This document shows, piece by piece, positions 52,932 to 64,000 of a stretch of DNA of 64,000 nucleotides. The translations under genes and the position numbers were made by a program. The stretch comes from an uncultured Mycoplasmataceae bacterium (GTDB taxonomy: Bacteria; Bacillota_I; Bacilli_A; Mycoplasmatales; Mycoplasmoidaceae): positions 124,001-188,000 of the forward strand of contig CANEON010000002.1 in assembly GCA_947429165.1 (NCBI GenBank), written 5' to 3'. The notes beneath the pieces were generated by a model. That model had not been told where the DNA came from. It saw only the letters and a list, made by a program, of their open reading frames with translations, and did no database searches. Numbering within the stretch: position 1 is the first letter of the stretch; every line of letters starts with the position of its first letter.

Positions 52932-54622
52932 TGGAAAAAAGATTTGTCGAAAACAAAAGAGCCTATGAGTTGTATGTAAAAACTCCCCTTCTAAAAGCTC
53001 TAATAAAAATTATTATTCCCGGATTATTAATTTCATTAATGATGGGTATTTATTGGTTTGTAGATCAAATATTAATAGCTCGTCTTGTTCCTCATGATGG
53101 AGTACATACATGTGAAAATATATTTGGTTATTCAGAAGAAACTATCAAATCATGAATTAAACAAGTTGATCCCTCATTAATTTTTTATGGTCCTGGTGAA
53201 GTAATCAAAACAGCAATAACTATTTCATCACCTATATCTTTGGTTTTATTATGTATGCCTTTCTTTATTTCTACTGGTACAGGAATCATTTTTACTCAGG
53301 CTATTGGCAAAAACAATAGAGAAAAAGGATATGAATCTTATAAAATGGGTTTTTGAACAACAACCACTATTGGATTATTAATGACTTTTATATTTGGTGT
53401 TTTCTGTACTCAAATATTAACTTCTATGGCAGGCAAAGAAGTTGTTGTTAAAGGTGAAGGCGATATTGTTAACAAGTTAAACGAATATTATCACACTGTG
53501 CATACAACACAAATTAGATATGCTCATGATTTTATTTTTATTTTGTCATTAGGTCCGGTTCTTCCTTGTTTAATTAATTTATTTTCAGTATTGATAAGAG
53601 CAGAGGGCAGACTTCTTTTCCCTACTCTTATTTCTATTGCTGCAAATATAGTAAATGTACTATTAGATTTCTTGTTAATTTGATATGCAAAGAGAGGAAT
53701 GCAATCTGGTGGTATTGCCACTTTTTCTGGATGAGTAATTAATTTAACCTCTTTATTGTGCTACGTTTATTACTTAAACAAAAAGAAAAAATTTACATGA
53801 ATTCATTTTAGAACTTTATCTTTATTTAACAATGTTAAACTAAACTTTAAATTGTATGCACCTATTAATTTGTTAGGGCTTTCTGGATTTTTAACTGATT
53901 TTACTTACTCAATTGCTATGATGGTATATTTACCAATATTGTCACAAACATGTATTGATGTTAATGTTGCTGGTGGTGGTGAATATTTTATGACAATATC
54001 TGCAGGAGTACTACCAATAATGAATTTACTATTTGCTACAATGTGAGGAATAGTAGATGGAAGCAGACCAATCAATTCGTATAATTATGCAATTTGTAAT
54101 TTTAAAAGAATTAAAAAAACATATTGATACACTATTTTTATTTCTTTTACTTTTGCATTGATTTGTTTTGGTTTTATTTCGGGAATCGGAATACAAGTAT
54201 TGCAATTATTTGAAATTAATAAATCAATGATGCACGATGCATACATTTATCTAGTTATTGATTTATTACTTCTTCCTACTTTTTCTTTCCAAGTATCAGG
54301 TATTTTATTATTCCAAGGAACAAACAATATATTAAGAGCAAATATCGCTTCAATCTTACAAGATGTAATAATTTACTATCCTACATTGTTTATCTTAAGA
54401 TTAATATGCGTTGCATCAGATAACATTTGAATACTAATACCAACATATGTTATTAGTGCAAGTATTTCATCTATATTAATGACAGTATATTGCAGTTGAT
54501 ACGTAAATAAAAGACTTGGTTTTACAAAAATTAAAGCGAAAGTTAATGACAAATCTATGACATTCTTTGTTCCTACAAAATACAAAAAAATGTCTATTGC
54601 TGAAAAAGCACTAGATTACTAA
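52931..54622 (+). CDS. MATE-family efflux transporter
   Basis: A 563-aa protein with about 12 membrane helices; N-terminal IPGLLISLMMGIYWFVDQILIARL matches the first MATE helix pair. It is longer than typical MATEs (about 450 aa), with an enlarged loop after helix 1 (DGVHTCENIF...) and a longer central loop. Cation-coupled export of a small molecule is expected. It overlaps the DEAD-box gene by 1 base and is convergent with miaB (12-base overlap). Confidence 0.85.
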
Positions 54623-56053
54623 CGAACCATTTAAAGAGAATCTTGATGCAGAAGTAATTTTTACTTTAACAATATCTCCTATTTTACATTTACCTGCAAA
54701 ATTGACAACTTTTCAATTTGGAGAATACCCCGTGAAAGTATTTGCATTAGTTTTTGATTTCCCTTCAACTAATACTTCAAGAATTCTTCCAACATATTTT
54801 TCATTATTTTCTTTGCTGTATTGTTGAACTAATTTATTTAGTTTCTGTAAACGTTTTTGTTTTGTTGATAGAGATATTTTGTCAGGCATTTTTGCTGCAG
54901 GAGTGCCTTCTCTACGAGAATAAATAAATGTATATGCATTATCAAATTTAACAGTTTTATATAGCTTAAGAGTGTTATTAAAAGCTTTTTCTGATTCATT
55001 AGGAAAACCGACAATTAAATCAGTAGAAATTGCAGTGTCTTTAATGTTTTTTCTTATATATTCAATCTTTTTTAAGTATTCTTTGATTGGAACTTTTCTA
55101 TTCATTCTTTTTAGAATTTCTTCATCGCCAGACTGTACAGGTAAATGAATGTAAGGCATGATGTTTGGGTACTTTTTCATGACATCTACAATTTTTAAAT
55201 CAAAATTTCATGGATTTGATGTAACAAATCTAACACGAGGAATTTTTGTTTTTGCAACATCTTCAAGTAAATTTCAAAATTTATAAGATTTATCTTTAAG
55301 ATCAACACCATATGAATTTACATTTTGACCAAGAAGTGTGACTTCTTTGTAACCTTCTTTGATTAAGTTTTTTACTTCTTTCAAAATGTCATTCTTTGAA
55401 CGACTATGCATTTGCCCTCTTACGTAAGGAACAATACAATAAGTACAGAAATTATCACATCCTTGCATGATGTTTACAAAAGCTTTTACTTTTGATCCAA
55501 CACTTGATGGTATGGATTCGTATAAACTTTTAGGCTTAGATAAAACATTTATTACTCTTTTTTTGTTTTTGATTACTTCATAAAGTAATGATGGCAAATC
55601 GTGTATGTTGTGAACACCAAATACGAAATCAATATTATTGTTTGTGTCCATAATTTTTTGAATGACATGCTCTTCTTGACTCATGCATCCACATATACCA
55701 AAGACAAATTTTGGATTAGTCTTTTTTAATTTGCTTAGAAAACCTATCTCACCAAATACTTTCTTTTCTGCATTTTCTCTAATAGCACATGTATTCAAAA
55801 TTATTAAGTCAGCCTTCAAAATATCGTTTTGTGGTTTAAAACCTAATTTTATTAATATTCCGGATATGTTTTCTGAATCTTTAATATTTGATTGACATCC
55901 GTAAGTTTTAACATAAAATGTTAAACCCTTCCCGATTTTGTCAAATTTAGAAGATAATTTAAAATTCTTTTTTGTTAATATTGAGGTAAAGTCTCTTTTG
56001 CTTGATTCTTTGTACTCAGGGCTTTCTAAAACAATGAATTGATTTTTTGCCAT
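54611..56053 (-). CDS. miaB: tRNA-2-methylthio-N6-dimethylallyladenosine synthase
   Basis: A radical SAM methylthiotransferase acting on i6A37. The 480-aa protein has an N-terminal cluster site (Cys53, Cys89, Cys123), the radical SAM triad Cys199, Cys203 and Cys206 in GCDNFCTYC, and a C-terminal TRAM domain. Its substrate needs a dimethylallyl group, which the MEP enzymes IspD and IspF could help supply. Trp are TGA in part. Confidence 0.95.
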
Positions 56054-56087
56054 ATAAAAATATTTATATAGAAATTAATATAAACAT

Positions 56088-56093
56088 TATAAT
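56088..56093 (+). promoter_or_regulatory. -10 box of a near-leaderless lipoprotein gene
   Basis: TATAAT ends 13 bases before the ATG at 56107; no ribosome site lies in between, so the message is probably leaderless. Confidence 0.5.
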
Positions 56094-56106
56094 AGTAGAA
56101 CTAATT

Positions 56107-56994
56107 ATGAAAAAAATCTTTAAGATTTTACCTTTATTGTTAACTGGAGCAGTAGCATTCCCTGTAGCTACTACCCTTTCTTCTTGTGCTCCTTCAACTG
56201 AGTATTACATTAAATATTTAGACTTCGATAAAATTGATCACGATAAACCTACTGATTTGTGAACATGAAATGATATGAGTTCGCCTAATGTTTCATTAAA
56301 GAAACTACTTTATGGTACTAAAAAATTCCATGATGGAAACTATGCTATATTACTAGGTACTCCTACTGCAAATTCTTCTGATAAAAAAACATCAAAAACT
56401 TTTGATTTTATCTTTAGTAACGCTCACACAAGTACATATGAAATCAACGATTTTAATTTAAATAATTCTTATTTATACCAAGCTTGATTTTCAACAAAAA
56501 CTCAAATTGAAAGCTTCGCTGGTGGAATTGGTTTTGTTACATTGATGGATTTATGAAATGATTCATCTGATGGACCTAGATCTGTTATTTCACCTTTTGC
56601 TAAGTGAACTGAAGCACAAGATGATTTCTTCAACAGAGATCACACAGACCTTCACCCTGAACACAATATGAAAGTTAAAAAAGATACATGAATAAGAAAT
56701 GATGAAGGTGCTAAGTTGTTCAGAAATTACGTTAATGAAATAACTACTTTATTCCCTGATTTTGAAACTAAATTTTTATCTGATTCTTCATCAAGCGATA
56801 CATGAGATGCAATTCCTGGAGAAAGTGCATCAACCTCTTGTGTTGATAATGCTCCTTATATTATTTTCTGAAAAGACGGAAAACCACAAGCAGCTAAAAC
56901 AATCAACACTTCTAGCGTAGAAGATTTAGAAAAACAAATCTTAGACATATATAACAAAACTCCAGATAAACCAGATAATAACACCACCAACTAA
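56107..56994 (+). CDS. Lipoprotein, unknown function
   Basis: A 295-aa predicted lipoprotein with a Lys start, hydrophobic core and lipobox LSSC (Cys at 27). The body has many TGA-coded Trp, aromatic and acidic residues, with no family I recognise. The start at MKKIFK fits the signal peptide better than the longer frame. It lies between miaB and tRNA-Thr. Confidence 0.8.
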
Positions 56995-56999
56995 TTCTA

Positions 57000-57073
57000 G
57001 CTGAATTAGTTTAGTGGCAAAATAAGTGAATGGTAATCACTTGCCCCGAGTTCGATTCTCGGATTCAGCACCA
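57000..57073 (+). tRNA. trnT: tRNA-Thr, anticodon GGU
   Basis: A 74-base cloverleaf including CCA: acceptor GCTGAAT/ATTCAGC, anticodon stem AGTGA/TCACT with loop ATGGTAA (anticodon GGT at 57032-57034), and T stem CCGAG/CTCGG. Confidence 0.93.
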
Positions 57074-57081
57074 TTTAACTT

Positions 57082-57108
57082 AAAAAACCCCAACCCATGG
57101 GGTTTTTA
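57082..57108 (+). terminator. Terminator after tRNA-Thr
   Basis: Stem AAAAACCCC/GGGGTTTTT with a seven-base loop, then T-rich DNA. Confidence 0.9.
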
Positions 57109-57145
57109 TTTTTTACGTGTCTTATTTAATATAATTAAATAAGTT

Positions 57146-58717
57146 ATGACAAATATTAATAAAATTTTAAAGAAATACAACGTTCCTACTAGCGGATGTA
57201 TTAATTATGGTGAATATGTAGCAAAGATTAAACCAATCTTTAAGTCACCAAAGAAAACTAGTAAATTAATTCTAGTTACTGCAACTAGTCCAACACCTGC
57301 TGGTGAAGGTAAAACAACTGTATCAATTGGTTTAAATGATGGATTAAACAAAATTGGTAAATCAAGTATCGTTGCTATTAGAGAACCATCTATGGGTCCA
57401 GTATTTGGAGCTAAAGGTGGTGCAAATGGTGGTGGTAAATCACAAGTTGTCCCAAAGGATGAAATTGATTTCCATTTCACAGGAGACATGCACGCAATTA
57501 CTGCTGCAAACAACTTAATTGCTGCTTGTGTTGATAATGAAGTTTACTGAGACTCACCATTAAACATTGATGTTAATAAGATTATTTGAAAACGTGTTGT
57601 TGATATGAACGACCGTGGGTTAAGAAATATTACTGTTAATATTGATCCAAAGAAAAACATTTCATACAAAACAGGTTTTGATATTACTGCCGCATCAGAA
57701 CTTATGGCAATTTTCTGTTTATCTAAAAACTTAACTGAATTAAGAAATAAAATCGACAACATTATTGTTGCTTATTCTAAAAAGAATAAACCTGTTTATG
57801 TTAAAGATTTGGGAATTACAAATGCAATATTAAAAATTCTAAATACTGCATTTTATCCAAATGCTGTTCAATCTTTAGAGGGAAATCTTGCTCTAATTCA
57901 CGGTGGTCCTTTTGCTAATATTGCCCACGGTTGCAATGCAATTGTTACGACAAACACTGCGTTAAACATTGGAGATTACACAGTAACTGAAGCTGGTTTT
58001 GCTAGTGAATTGGGTGCAGAAAAATTTATGGACATTGTTACAAACGAATTAGGCAAATTCCCTAATGTAATTGTTCTTGTAACAAGTTTAAGATCTTTAA
58101 AATTACATGGTGGTGCTAAAGATTTATCTAAAGAAGATTTATCTTCATTAGAAAAAGGTTTTGACAACTTACAAAGACATATTAATAACATTAAAAACTT
58201 TAATGTTCCGTACATCATTGGTATTAACAAATTCCACACAGATTCATCAAAAGAAATTAATTTAATTCAAAAATTCTTAACTAAACAAAACATTCCTTTC
58301 TCTTTATGTACAAACTTTGTTGATGGATCAAAAGGAACAATTGACTTAGCTAAGAAAGTTGTGAAACTTTGTTCAAAAAAATCAAGTGCTAAAAGAATTT
58401 ATGAATTAAGTGATTCATTAGAAACTAAAGTTAAAAAAATTGTAACTAAATGTTACGGGGCTAAAGGTGTTGTATATTCTGATTTAGCAAAAACTAAGTT
58501 GAAACAATTCTCTAAATTAAAAGGATATTACATTTGCATGGCTAAAACTCCAGCAAGTCTTACCGACGATGCAAATATTTCTGTAATCGATAAACCTTTT
58601 GATATTCATGTAAAAGATATTATTTTAGCTAATGGTGCTAAGTTCATTATCTTATTAACTGGAAGCATCTTTAGAATGCCAGGATTATCTAAGTGTCCTC
58701 AAGCTAAAAAAATGTAA
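57146..58717 (+). CDS. fhs: Formate-tetrahydrofolate ligase
   Basis: Makes 10-formyl-THF from formate, THF and ATP for fMet-tRNA formation. The 523-aa protein (family about 556) has the P-loop-like TPAGEGKTT at 50-58, [15 protein letters not shown] and the ADLAKT-like YSDLAKT region, plus AHGCNA. Several TGA Trp lie at about residues 136-152. Somewhat short but complete in all motifs. Works with FolD. Confidence 0.94.
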
Positions 58718-58720
58718 TTT

Positions 58721-59593
58721 ATGAAAAAATATTTAGCTGCTGTTTCTGGTGGACCGGACTCAATGGCCTTATTGCACAAATACAGAAAAAATATTTGTGC
58801 AGTTTGTCATGTTAACTACAAGAAAAGAGATTCAGCAACTAGAGATCAAAAAATTGTTGAAGATTTTTGTAAACAAAGCAAAATTAAACTATTTACCAAA
58901 ATTGTAAAAAAATCCGAATATAAAAGTGCTAAATCAAATAACTTTCAAACAATTGCTAGATTAATCAGATATGAATTTTTTTGTTCAACATCAAAAAAAA
59001 TAAAAAACAACAATTTATTGGTTGCTCATAACTTAGATGATTTTTTAGAAACTGCATATATGCAGTTGAAAAGAAAATCTAATACTCTTTTTTATGGCAT
59101 CCCTAAAAATTCTATTTATAAGAATTTGATAATTTCTAGACCATTACTAAACAAAAGAAAAAAAGAATTAGAACAATATTGTTTGTCTAATAACATTCCA
59201 TATGGAGTCGATGAAACAAATTTGACCAATGTATACGAAAGAAATATTGTAAGAAAAGAAATTGCTAAATGATCGCAAACAAAATTTAATTCTTTTGTAA
59301 AAAAGATTAATTCATTAAATAAAAAGAATTCGAAAACAAGGAAACTAATTGATTCTAATTTTAGTAAATGAAAGAAAACCAATTATTCAACTAAGTTTTT
59401 TTGTAGCCTATCTAATGAAATTAAAACACATTTAATTTATGTTCTATTATCTTCTGCTGGTATTCACAAAACTTCAAAAGATAAGTTAACAAGTATTCTA
59501 AAGTTTATCAGTTCTTCTAATGTTCATACGAAATATCGTATTGGAGATAATAAATACTTAATTAAAAATAAAAATAATATATCAATATATTAA
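58721..59593 (+). CDS. tilS: tRNA(Ile)-lysidine synthetase
   Basis: Adds lysine to C34 of tRNA-Ile(CAU). The 290-aa protein has the PP-loop SGGPDS at 9-14 and AHNLDDFLET. It is short, with a reduced C-terminal domain compared with E. coli (over 430 aa), as in other mollicutes. It lies 3 bases after fhs, not beside hpt-ftsH where it usually sits. Confidence 0.9.
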
Positions 59594-59618
59594 TTAAAAT
59601 AATAATAAGTATATTATT

Positions 59619-60548
59619 ATGAAAGCAACTAGAAAAAGTATTACTGTTCAACAATTAATTGATCAATTTGATTTTGAAATTGTTTATAAAGGGAACACAA
59701 AAAACAAAATTGAAATTCCAAGTTTGAACCGTACAGGAATTGAACTTGCGTCAAAAGTAGTCTTCAACAAAATTTTGACTACAGTTTTGTGAAGTGGAAA
59801 TGAAAATAAATTTTTAGCTTCATTAAAAGATGAAAAAGAAATTATGGAGAGATTAAAATTTGTTCTTGAATTGTGTCCGCCCGCTATTATTGTTACAAGA
59901 CATTTCACATATACAAATTTGCTTTTAAAAGTTGCTAAAAACTACAAAACTACAATATTACGTAGTGAATTAACTTCTTCTGAATTGTATTTGACTGTTG
60001 CTCAATGAATTAACGTACAACTTGCAAAATATACAATGGTTCATGGTACTTTAGTTAGTGTATTTGGTGTTGGTGTTTTAATTCAAGGTGAATCTGGTGT
60101 TGGTAAATCTGAGATTGCAATGGAATTAATTAAAAAAGGACATTTGTTTGTTGCCGATGATGCTGTTGATATTGCAAATATTGGTGGAGAAATTTACGGT
60201 AAATCTAATGCTATATCTAGTTCATTCATTGAAGTTCGTGGTATTGGTATAGTTAATGTTGCAAAAATGTTCGGAGTTGAAAAAATTGAGAACTCTGCAA
60301 CAGTGGATATGATTATTGAAATGAAAAAGGTTGATAATCTTGAACGCGTTGAATTCGAACGTGTTGGAAAACAAATTAATTATAAAAATGTGATGGGTAT
60401 AAAAGTACCTCTATATACATTGCCAGTAACTCCTGGTAGAAAAATGAGTGATTTAGTTGAATCTGCAGTTACTGACTATAAGTTGAAAGAAGACGGATAT
60501 TTTTCAGCTGTAGAATATCTAGACAATTACAAGAAGGTTATCAAATAA
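59619..60548 (+). CDS. hprK: HPr kinase/phosphorylase
   Basis: Phosphorylates and dephosphorylates Ser46 of HPr, controlling PTS sugar uptake. The 309-aa protein has HGT at 142-144, Walker A GESGVGKS at 157-164, and the signature FIEVRGIGIVNV. It is followed with a 1-base overlap by lgt, the pairing common in Firmicutes. Confidence 0.95.
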
Positions 60549-61723
60549 TGAATTGATTAACAACAGTCCCTGGACCAGATAATCCGTTCGACGTTCTTGC
60601 CGGAGACGGAAGTGAAATAGCTTTCCATATAGGTAGTTTAACTATTGCGTGATATGGTCTTTTTGTTTTCTTTGGATTTGTTGCGGCAATCATCTTTGCT
60701 GTAATAAAATTATGAAAATGATATAAAGTTCCAGTTGATCCTTTTTATTGGTTTTGTTTAATGGGAATCCCCATGGCAATTTTTGGTGCAAGGTTTTGAT
60801 CTTGCTGTCTTGGAGATGCAAAATGAAATTCTTTTTGAGAATTTAAAGGTGGCGGATTAGCAATTGAAGGTGGAGTTATGTTCACTGTTCTATTGGCTTG
60901 TTGATGATTCCCATTTATACTAAAACGCCCTAAGTACCAAATTAGGGATTTATCGAAAGATACAAACAAACCTGTTATCAGAAGAGTTTCGATGTGGGTT
61001 TATGTTGACGCTGTTGTTCCTTGTATATTATTAGGACAATTTTTTGGTAGATGAGGAAATTATTTTAACCAGGAGTTGTATGGTCCAACATTAAACAACG
61101 ATAGCTTTTGTTGGTTTCTTCGTGATTGTCTACCAAGAATGTATATTAACGGCGAGTGACATCATCCTTTATTTTTTTATGAAGCATTAGCTAATCTCGC
61201 ATTCTTCCTAATACTATATTTCGGGATTGAAATGATTCCGTCTAGAAAAGCTGGAGATTTAGGAATTGTTTATTTCTTGTGATATGGTATTTTAAGAATG
61301 TCATTAGAACCTTTAAGAGCTTCTCAGTATACTTTCCATGTAACATATATTACAACCGGATTATGAATTGCTGCTGGAATAATAATTTTATTGTTAAACC
61401 ATTTATTGATTTGCAAATTGCGTAATAAATCTCCATATTATTTTGTTTGAGAACAAATAAGATATAGTCGTGTTAATCGTTCAAACATAACAAGATTAAA
61501 AGCAAAGAATCATTCATTACAAAACAAAAAAGATTCATTAGCCGATGTATCAAGACAATCTAATGCTTCTGAATATAAACAATTGAGTGATGAAATAACT
61601 CAATTAAATAACGATATTTTTAATTTACAAAATAAAATAGTTATAGATAATAAAACACACGAATTAAATACTAAAAAGTTTACAAGAACAGAAGAGCAAA
61701 TGCTTTACTATCTAAATAAATAA
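60548..61723 (+). CDS. lgt: Prolipoprotein diacylglyceryl transferase with long C-terminal tail
   Basis: Transfers diacylglycerol from phosphatidylglycerol to the lipobox Cys of prolipoproteins. The 391-aa protein has seven or so membrane helices, GGLAIEGGVM and the Lgt signature GRWGNYFNQELYG. Most family members end near 280 aa; this one adds about 100 charged, coiled-coil residues (rich in Lys, Asn and Gln) at the C-terminus. TGA Trp are abundant. Lipoprotein substrates occur at 23539, 26925, 37620 and 56107. Confidence 0.94.
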
Positions 61724-61725
61724 TT

Positions 61726-62667
61726 ATGCCAATATACACTAATACAGCTAACGATTCAAATACATATGATGTTTTAATAATTGGAGCAGGGCCTGCAGGT
61801 CTTACTGCTGCAATTTATTTAAAACGTGCTAATTACAAAGTTGCTTTTATTGAAAAAGATGTTCCAGGGGGAAAAATTGTTAATACTCCTGTTGTTGAAA
61901 ACTATCCTGGTGCCGGTAAAATCCAAGGTGCTGACTTAGCATTAAACATGTATCAACAAGCTGTGGATCTAGGTGCTCAATATATTTATGGTAATGTTTC
62001 TTCTTTTGAAAAACAAGATAGATATTTTGTGGTTTTTACAGATGACGGAGTAACAAGGTTCTGCAAAGCATTAATTATTGCTACAGGAACTACAGAAAAC
62101 AAATTAAATTTGCCTAACGAAAAAGAATTTGAAGGAAAAGGAATTTCACATTGTGCAATATGTGATGGATCGTTTGCTAAAGGAAAAAATGTTGCTGTTG
62201 TAGGTAGTGGAAATGGAGCACTAGGTAATGCTCTATATTTATCTACTATATCTGATCATATATATATGATCAATAGATCTGAGAAGTATAAAGATTCTCA
62301 AAGTTTTTTAGATCAATTGTCTAAGAAAGAAAATATAGAATATTTTTATAATTCAGAAATTACAGAATTGGTTGGCGATGGTAAATTAAGTTCTATAAAA
62401 ATAACTTCAAAGGACGGTTCATCTAAAAACTTACCGGTTTCTTTTGTCTTTGTATATGTTGGAAGTAATGCTTCTACATCTTTTGTTAGAGATCAAGAAA
62501 TAATAAACGAAAACGGAACAATTAAAGTGAACCAAAATATGGAAACCTCTATTCCTGGTTTATACGCAATTGGTGACGTAAACAAAATTAGAGTTAGACA
62601 AATTACAGTTGCTGCTAGTGATGGAACAATTGCAGCATTAAATGCTATTAGTTATTTAGAAAGATGA
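61726..62667 (+). CDS. trxB: Thioredoxin reductase
   Basis: FAD/NADPH enzyme reducing thioredoxin. The 313-aa protein has GAGPAG at 20-25, the redox pair Cys143/Cys146 in CAICDG, the NADPH fold GSGNGA and the C-terminal GDV-type FAD motif. It overlaps whiA by 4 bases (ATGA). Confidence 0.95.
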   Translation: MPIYTNTANDSNTYDVLIIGAGPAGLTAAIYLKRANYKVAFIEKDVPGGKIVNTPVVENYPGAGKIQGADLALNMYQQAVDLGAQYIYGNVSSFEKQDRYFVVFTDDGVTRFCKALIIATGTTENKLNLPNEKEFEGKGISHCAICDGSFAKGKNVAVVGSGNGALGNALYLSTISDHIYMINRSEKYKDSQSFLDQLSKKENIEYFYNSEITELVGDGKLSSIKITSKDGSSKNLPVSFVFVYVGSNASTSFVRDQEIINENGTIKVNQNMETSIPGLYAIGDVNKIRVRQITVAASDGTIAALNAISYLER

Positions 62668-63572
62668 GAGTAGGACAAACTTTCAGTGAAAAAATAAAAC
62701 AAGAGTTAACGCAAAATAAATATAGTAACGAAGCGCAAAAAGCTATTCTGTATTCTTTTTTAGTTAATGCATTAACTATAAAACTAACAGAAAATGGGAT
62801 GAGTTGGCAAATTAAATCTCAATTTAACTTTATTGTTAGATTTATAAGCAATATTTTTTCTGATTTGTTTGATATCAACAAAAAGATAATGTACTCTGAT
62901 TTGAAAAACATCAATAACAAGAGAGACTACATCTTATCTATCGCAGGAAATTTTGATCAAATAATTAATGATTTAGGAATTTATCAAAAACCTGTTGATG
63001 TAATTACAACCGAAGCTCAAATGAAAGGTGTCTTAGTGGGTGCTTTTTTAAGTGGTGGTAGTGTTAGTTCTATAAGTGATAGAAGATATCATCTTGAGTT
63101 AAGATCTAACAATATTTCATATTTACTTTTTATTCAAACAATCCTTCAAAAATTTAATATTTCAATTGCTCTTCTTCAAAGAAGAAAAAGTTATTTCTTA
63201 TATATCAAGAAAAGTTATGATATTTCAGATTTTTTAAAATTAATTGGTGCAAATAATTGTATGCTAGAATTTGAAGACCAAAAAATTTCTCGTGATATGT
63301 ATGCTCAAATACACAGATTAAATAATCTTGACATTTCTAATATTAAAAAATCTTCTACCGCAGGCAATAAACAAATACAAAAAATTAATGAAATAATTAA
63401 TACAAAATCTTATTCTAAGCAAAGTGAAAAATTTAAAATTTTCTGTCAAATTAGATTAAAAAATCCTAATGCTTCGCTTACAGAAATTTCAAAAATTTTC
63501 TTGAAAGACTTTAATATTAAAATCCAAAGAACTTCTGTCAATCATTTAGTTAACAAATTAATGAGTCTTTAA
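62664..63572 (+). CDS. whiA: WhiA-family DNA-binding protein
   Basis: A 302-aa protein with an N-terminal LAGLIDADG-like fold (GVLVGAFLSGGSVSS) and a C-terminal helix-turn-helix, AQIHRLNNLDISNIKKS ... NASLTEIS. WhiA is a conserved Gram-positive regulator linked to cell division. It is placed after trxB as in other Firmicutes. Confidence 0.92.
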   Translation: MRVGQTFSEKIKQELTQNKYSNEAQKAILYSFLVNALTIKLTENGMSWQIKSQFNFIVRFISNIFSDLFDINKKIMYSDLKNINNKRDYILSIAGNFDQIINDLGIYQKPVDVITTEAQMKGVLVGAFLSGGSVSSISDRRYHLELRSNNISYLLFIQTILQKFNISIALLQRRKSYFLYIKKSYDISDFLKLIGANNCMLEFEDQKISRDMYAQIHRLNNLDISNIKKSSTAGNKQIQKINEIINTKSYSKQSEKFKIFCQIRLKNPNASLTEISKIFLKDFNIKIQRTSVNHLVNKLMSL

Positions 63573-63872
63573 TTACTTGACAAGGTAAACTTTATACTTA
63601 TTAAATTTTAATATTCTATAGAAACGAGCCATATCGTGATATTCGCCACATAAAACAATATTTTTATTTTTATCTAGTTTTGAACTGTACTCTTCTAAAA
63701 AATTATGTGGATCAATATGAACACTAAAAAGAATGTGGCCTTCTTTTCACATTCTATCGTTTTGTATTTGAACAATTTGATAATTGTCTGTTCCAACTAG
63801 TTTATTTAAATCTTTTTTCTTAATAAACTTTGGAGTGAAACTATTAAAATAATTGTTTCTAATATTAAACAT
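63573..63872 (-). CDS. Rhodanese-like fold protein, probably inactive
   Basis: A 99-aa protein. The pattern LDKNKNIVLCGEYHDMARFYRILKFNKYKVYLV fits the rhodanese core (persulfide loop, then helix and strand). The loop C-x6-x-R is longer than in classic enzymes, so sulfur transfer is uncertain. It is convergent with whiA, 0 bases away, and divergent from secG. Confidence 0.55.
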
Positions 63873-63901
63873 ATTAATATTATAATTCTTATACAATTAA
63901 T

Positions 63902-64000
63902 ATATGAGCGCCGCTTCAATCATAATTTTAATTTTATCTATTGTTTGTTTAATAATTGGACTATTATTGTCTGGTTCTGGAACAACTAATGGTTTAACTA
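63902..64000 (+). CDS. secG: Protein translocase subunit SecG (cut by window edge)
   Basis: The first 33 codons show a hydrophobic helix of Ile, Leu and Val, then GLLLSGSGTTNGLT, similar to the SecG loop after helix 1. Likely the small SecYEG component. The rest lies outside the window. Confidence 0.65.

Noticed and set aside
62245-62275. Alternating AT stretch inside trxB
   Set aside because: It is coding, encodes conserved residues and is broken by GATC; not a promoter repeat.

Overview
The window is a compact, AT-rich piece of a Mollicutes (mycoplasma-type) chromosome. The main evidence is genetic code 4. Nearly every conserved protein is broken at in-frame TGA codons that must be read as tryptophan, and a tRNA-Trp with anticodon UCA lies at 19905-19979. 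There are no cell-wall genes. Signal-peptide lipoproteins are present, genes often overlap by 1-14 bases, and promoters are simple TATAAT boxes. HU, HPr kinase, WhiA, FtsH, RecU, an EzrA-like protein, MEP-pathway IspD/IspF and BspA-like leucine-rich-repeat lipoproteins point to a relatively gene-rich mollicute. I do not name a species.

Layout. 1-3253 (minus): an APC transporter, nagA and nagB for N-acetylglucosamine catabolism. 3299-7254 (plus): a tail-anchored coiled-coil protein, cmk, der, gpsA and HU. 7270-9588: an inserted type II restriction-modification island (an m6A methyltransferase plus an AlwI-like endonuclease) bracketed by a perfect 64-bp direct repeat that carries the HU terminator and the 3' end of recU. 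9569-14270: recU, a Bax-inhibitor-1-like protein, tlyA, dinB and ruvAB. 14431-19594: a YitT-family protein, a choline-kinase-like protein and two large surface proteins. 19652-26834: ACP, tRNA-Trp, a NIF3-like protein, an EzrA-like protein, rpsT, a lipoprotein, an MFS carrier and a CyuA-like cysteine desulfidase. 26866-32031 (minus): ispF, hpt, ftsH, then three overlapping PQ-loop/SemiSWEET genes and an LRR lipoprotein with a probable frameshift.

32078-37546: folD, ispD, an unknown gene, then the str operon (rpsL-rpsG-fusA). 37620-43678: a second LRR lipoprotein, a likely pyrF remnant, a small membrane protein, a nucleoside deoxyribosyltransferase-like protein, a TSCPD protein and an MgtA-type Mg2+ ATPase with a possible leader peptide. 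43873-49085: rpmG, pepP, a D-lactate dehydrogenase-like protein, small genes, tRNA-Ser, an rRNA methylase, an RluD-like synthase and udk. 49169-56994: leuS, a DEAD-box helicase, a MATE exporter, miaB and a lipoprotein. 57000-64000: tRNA-Thr, fhs, tilS, hprK, lgt, trxB, whiA, a rhodanese-like fragment and the start of secG.

How the genes fit together. FolD and Fhs can supply formyl-THF for initiator tRNA. IspD and IspF imply isoprenoid precursor synthesis, and MiaB uses an isopentenylated tRNA adenosine, which is a plausible end use. Lgt serves the lipoproteins seen here. RecU, RuvAB and DinB form a repair and recombination group. The most notable parts are the restriction-modification island with its long target duplication and hairpin leader, the three-gene SemiSWEET cluster in the hpt-ftsH operon, and the frameshifted LRR lipoprotein.
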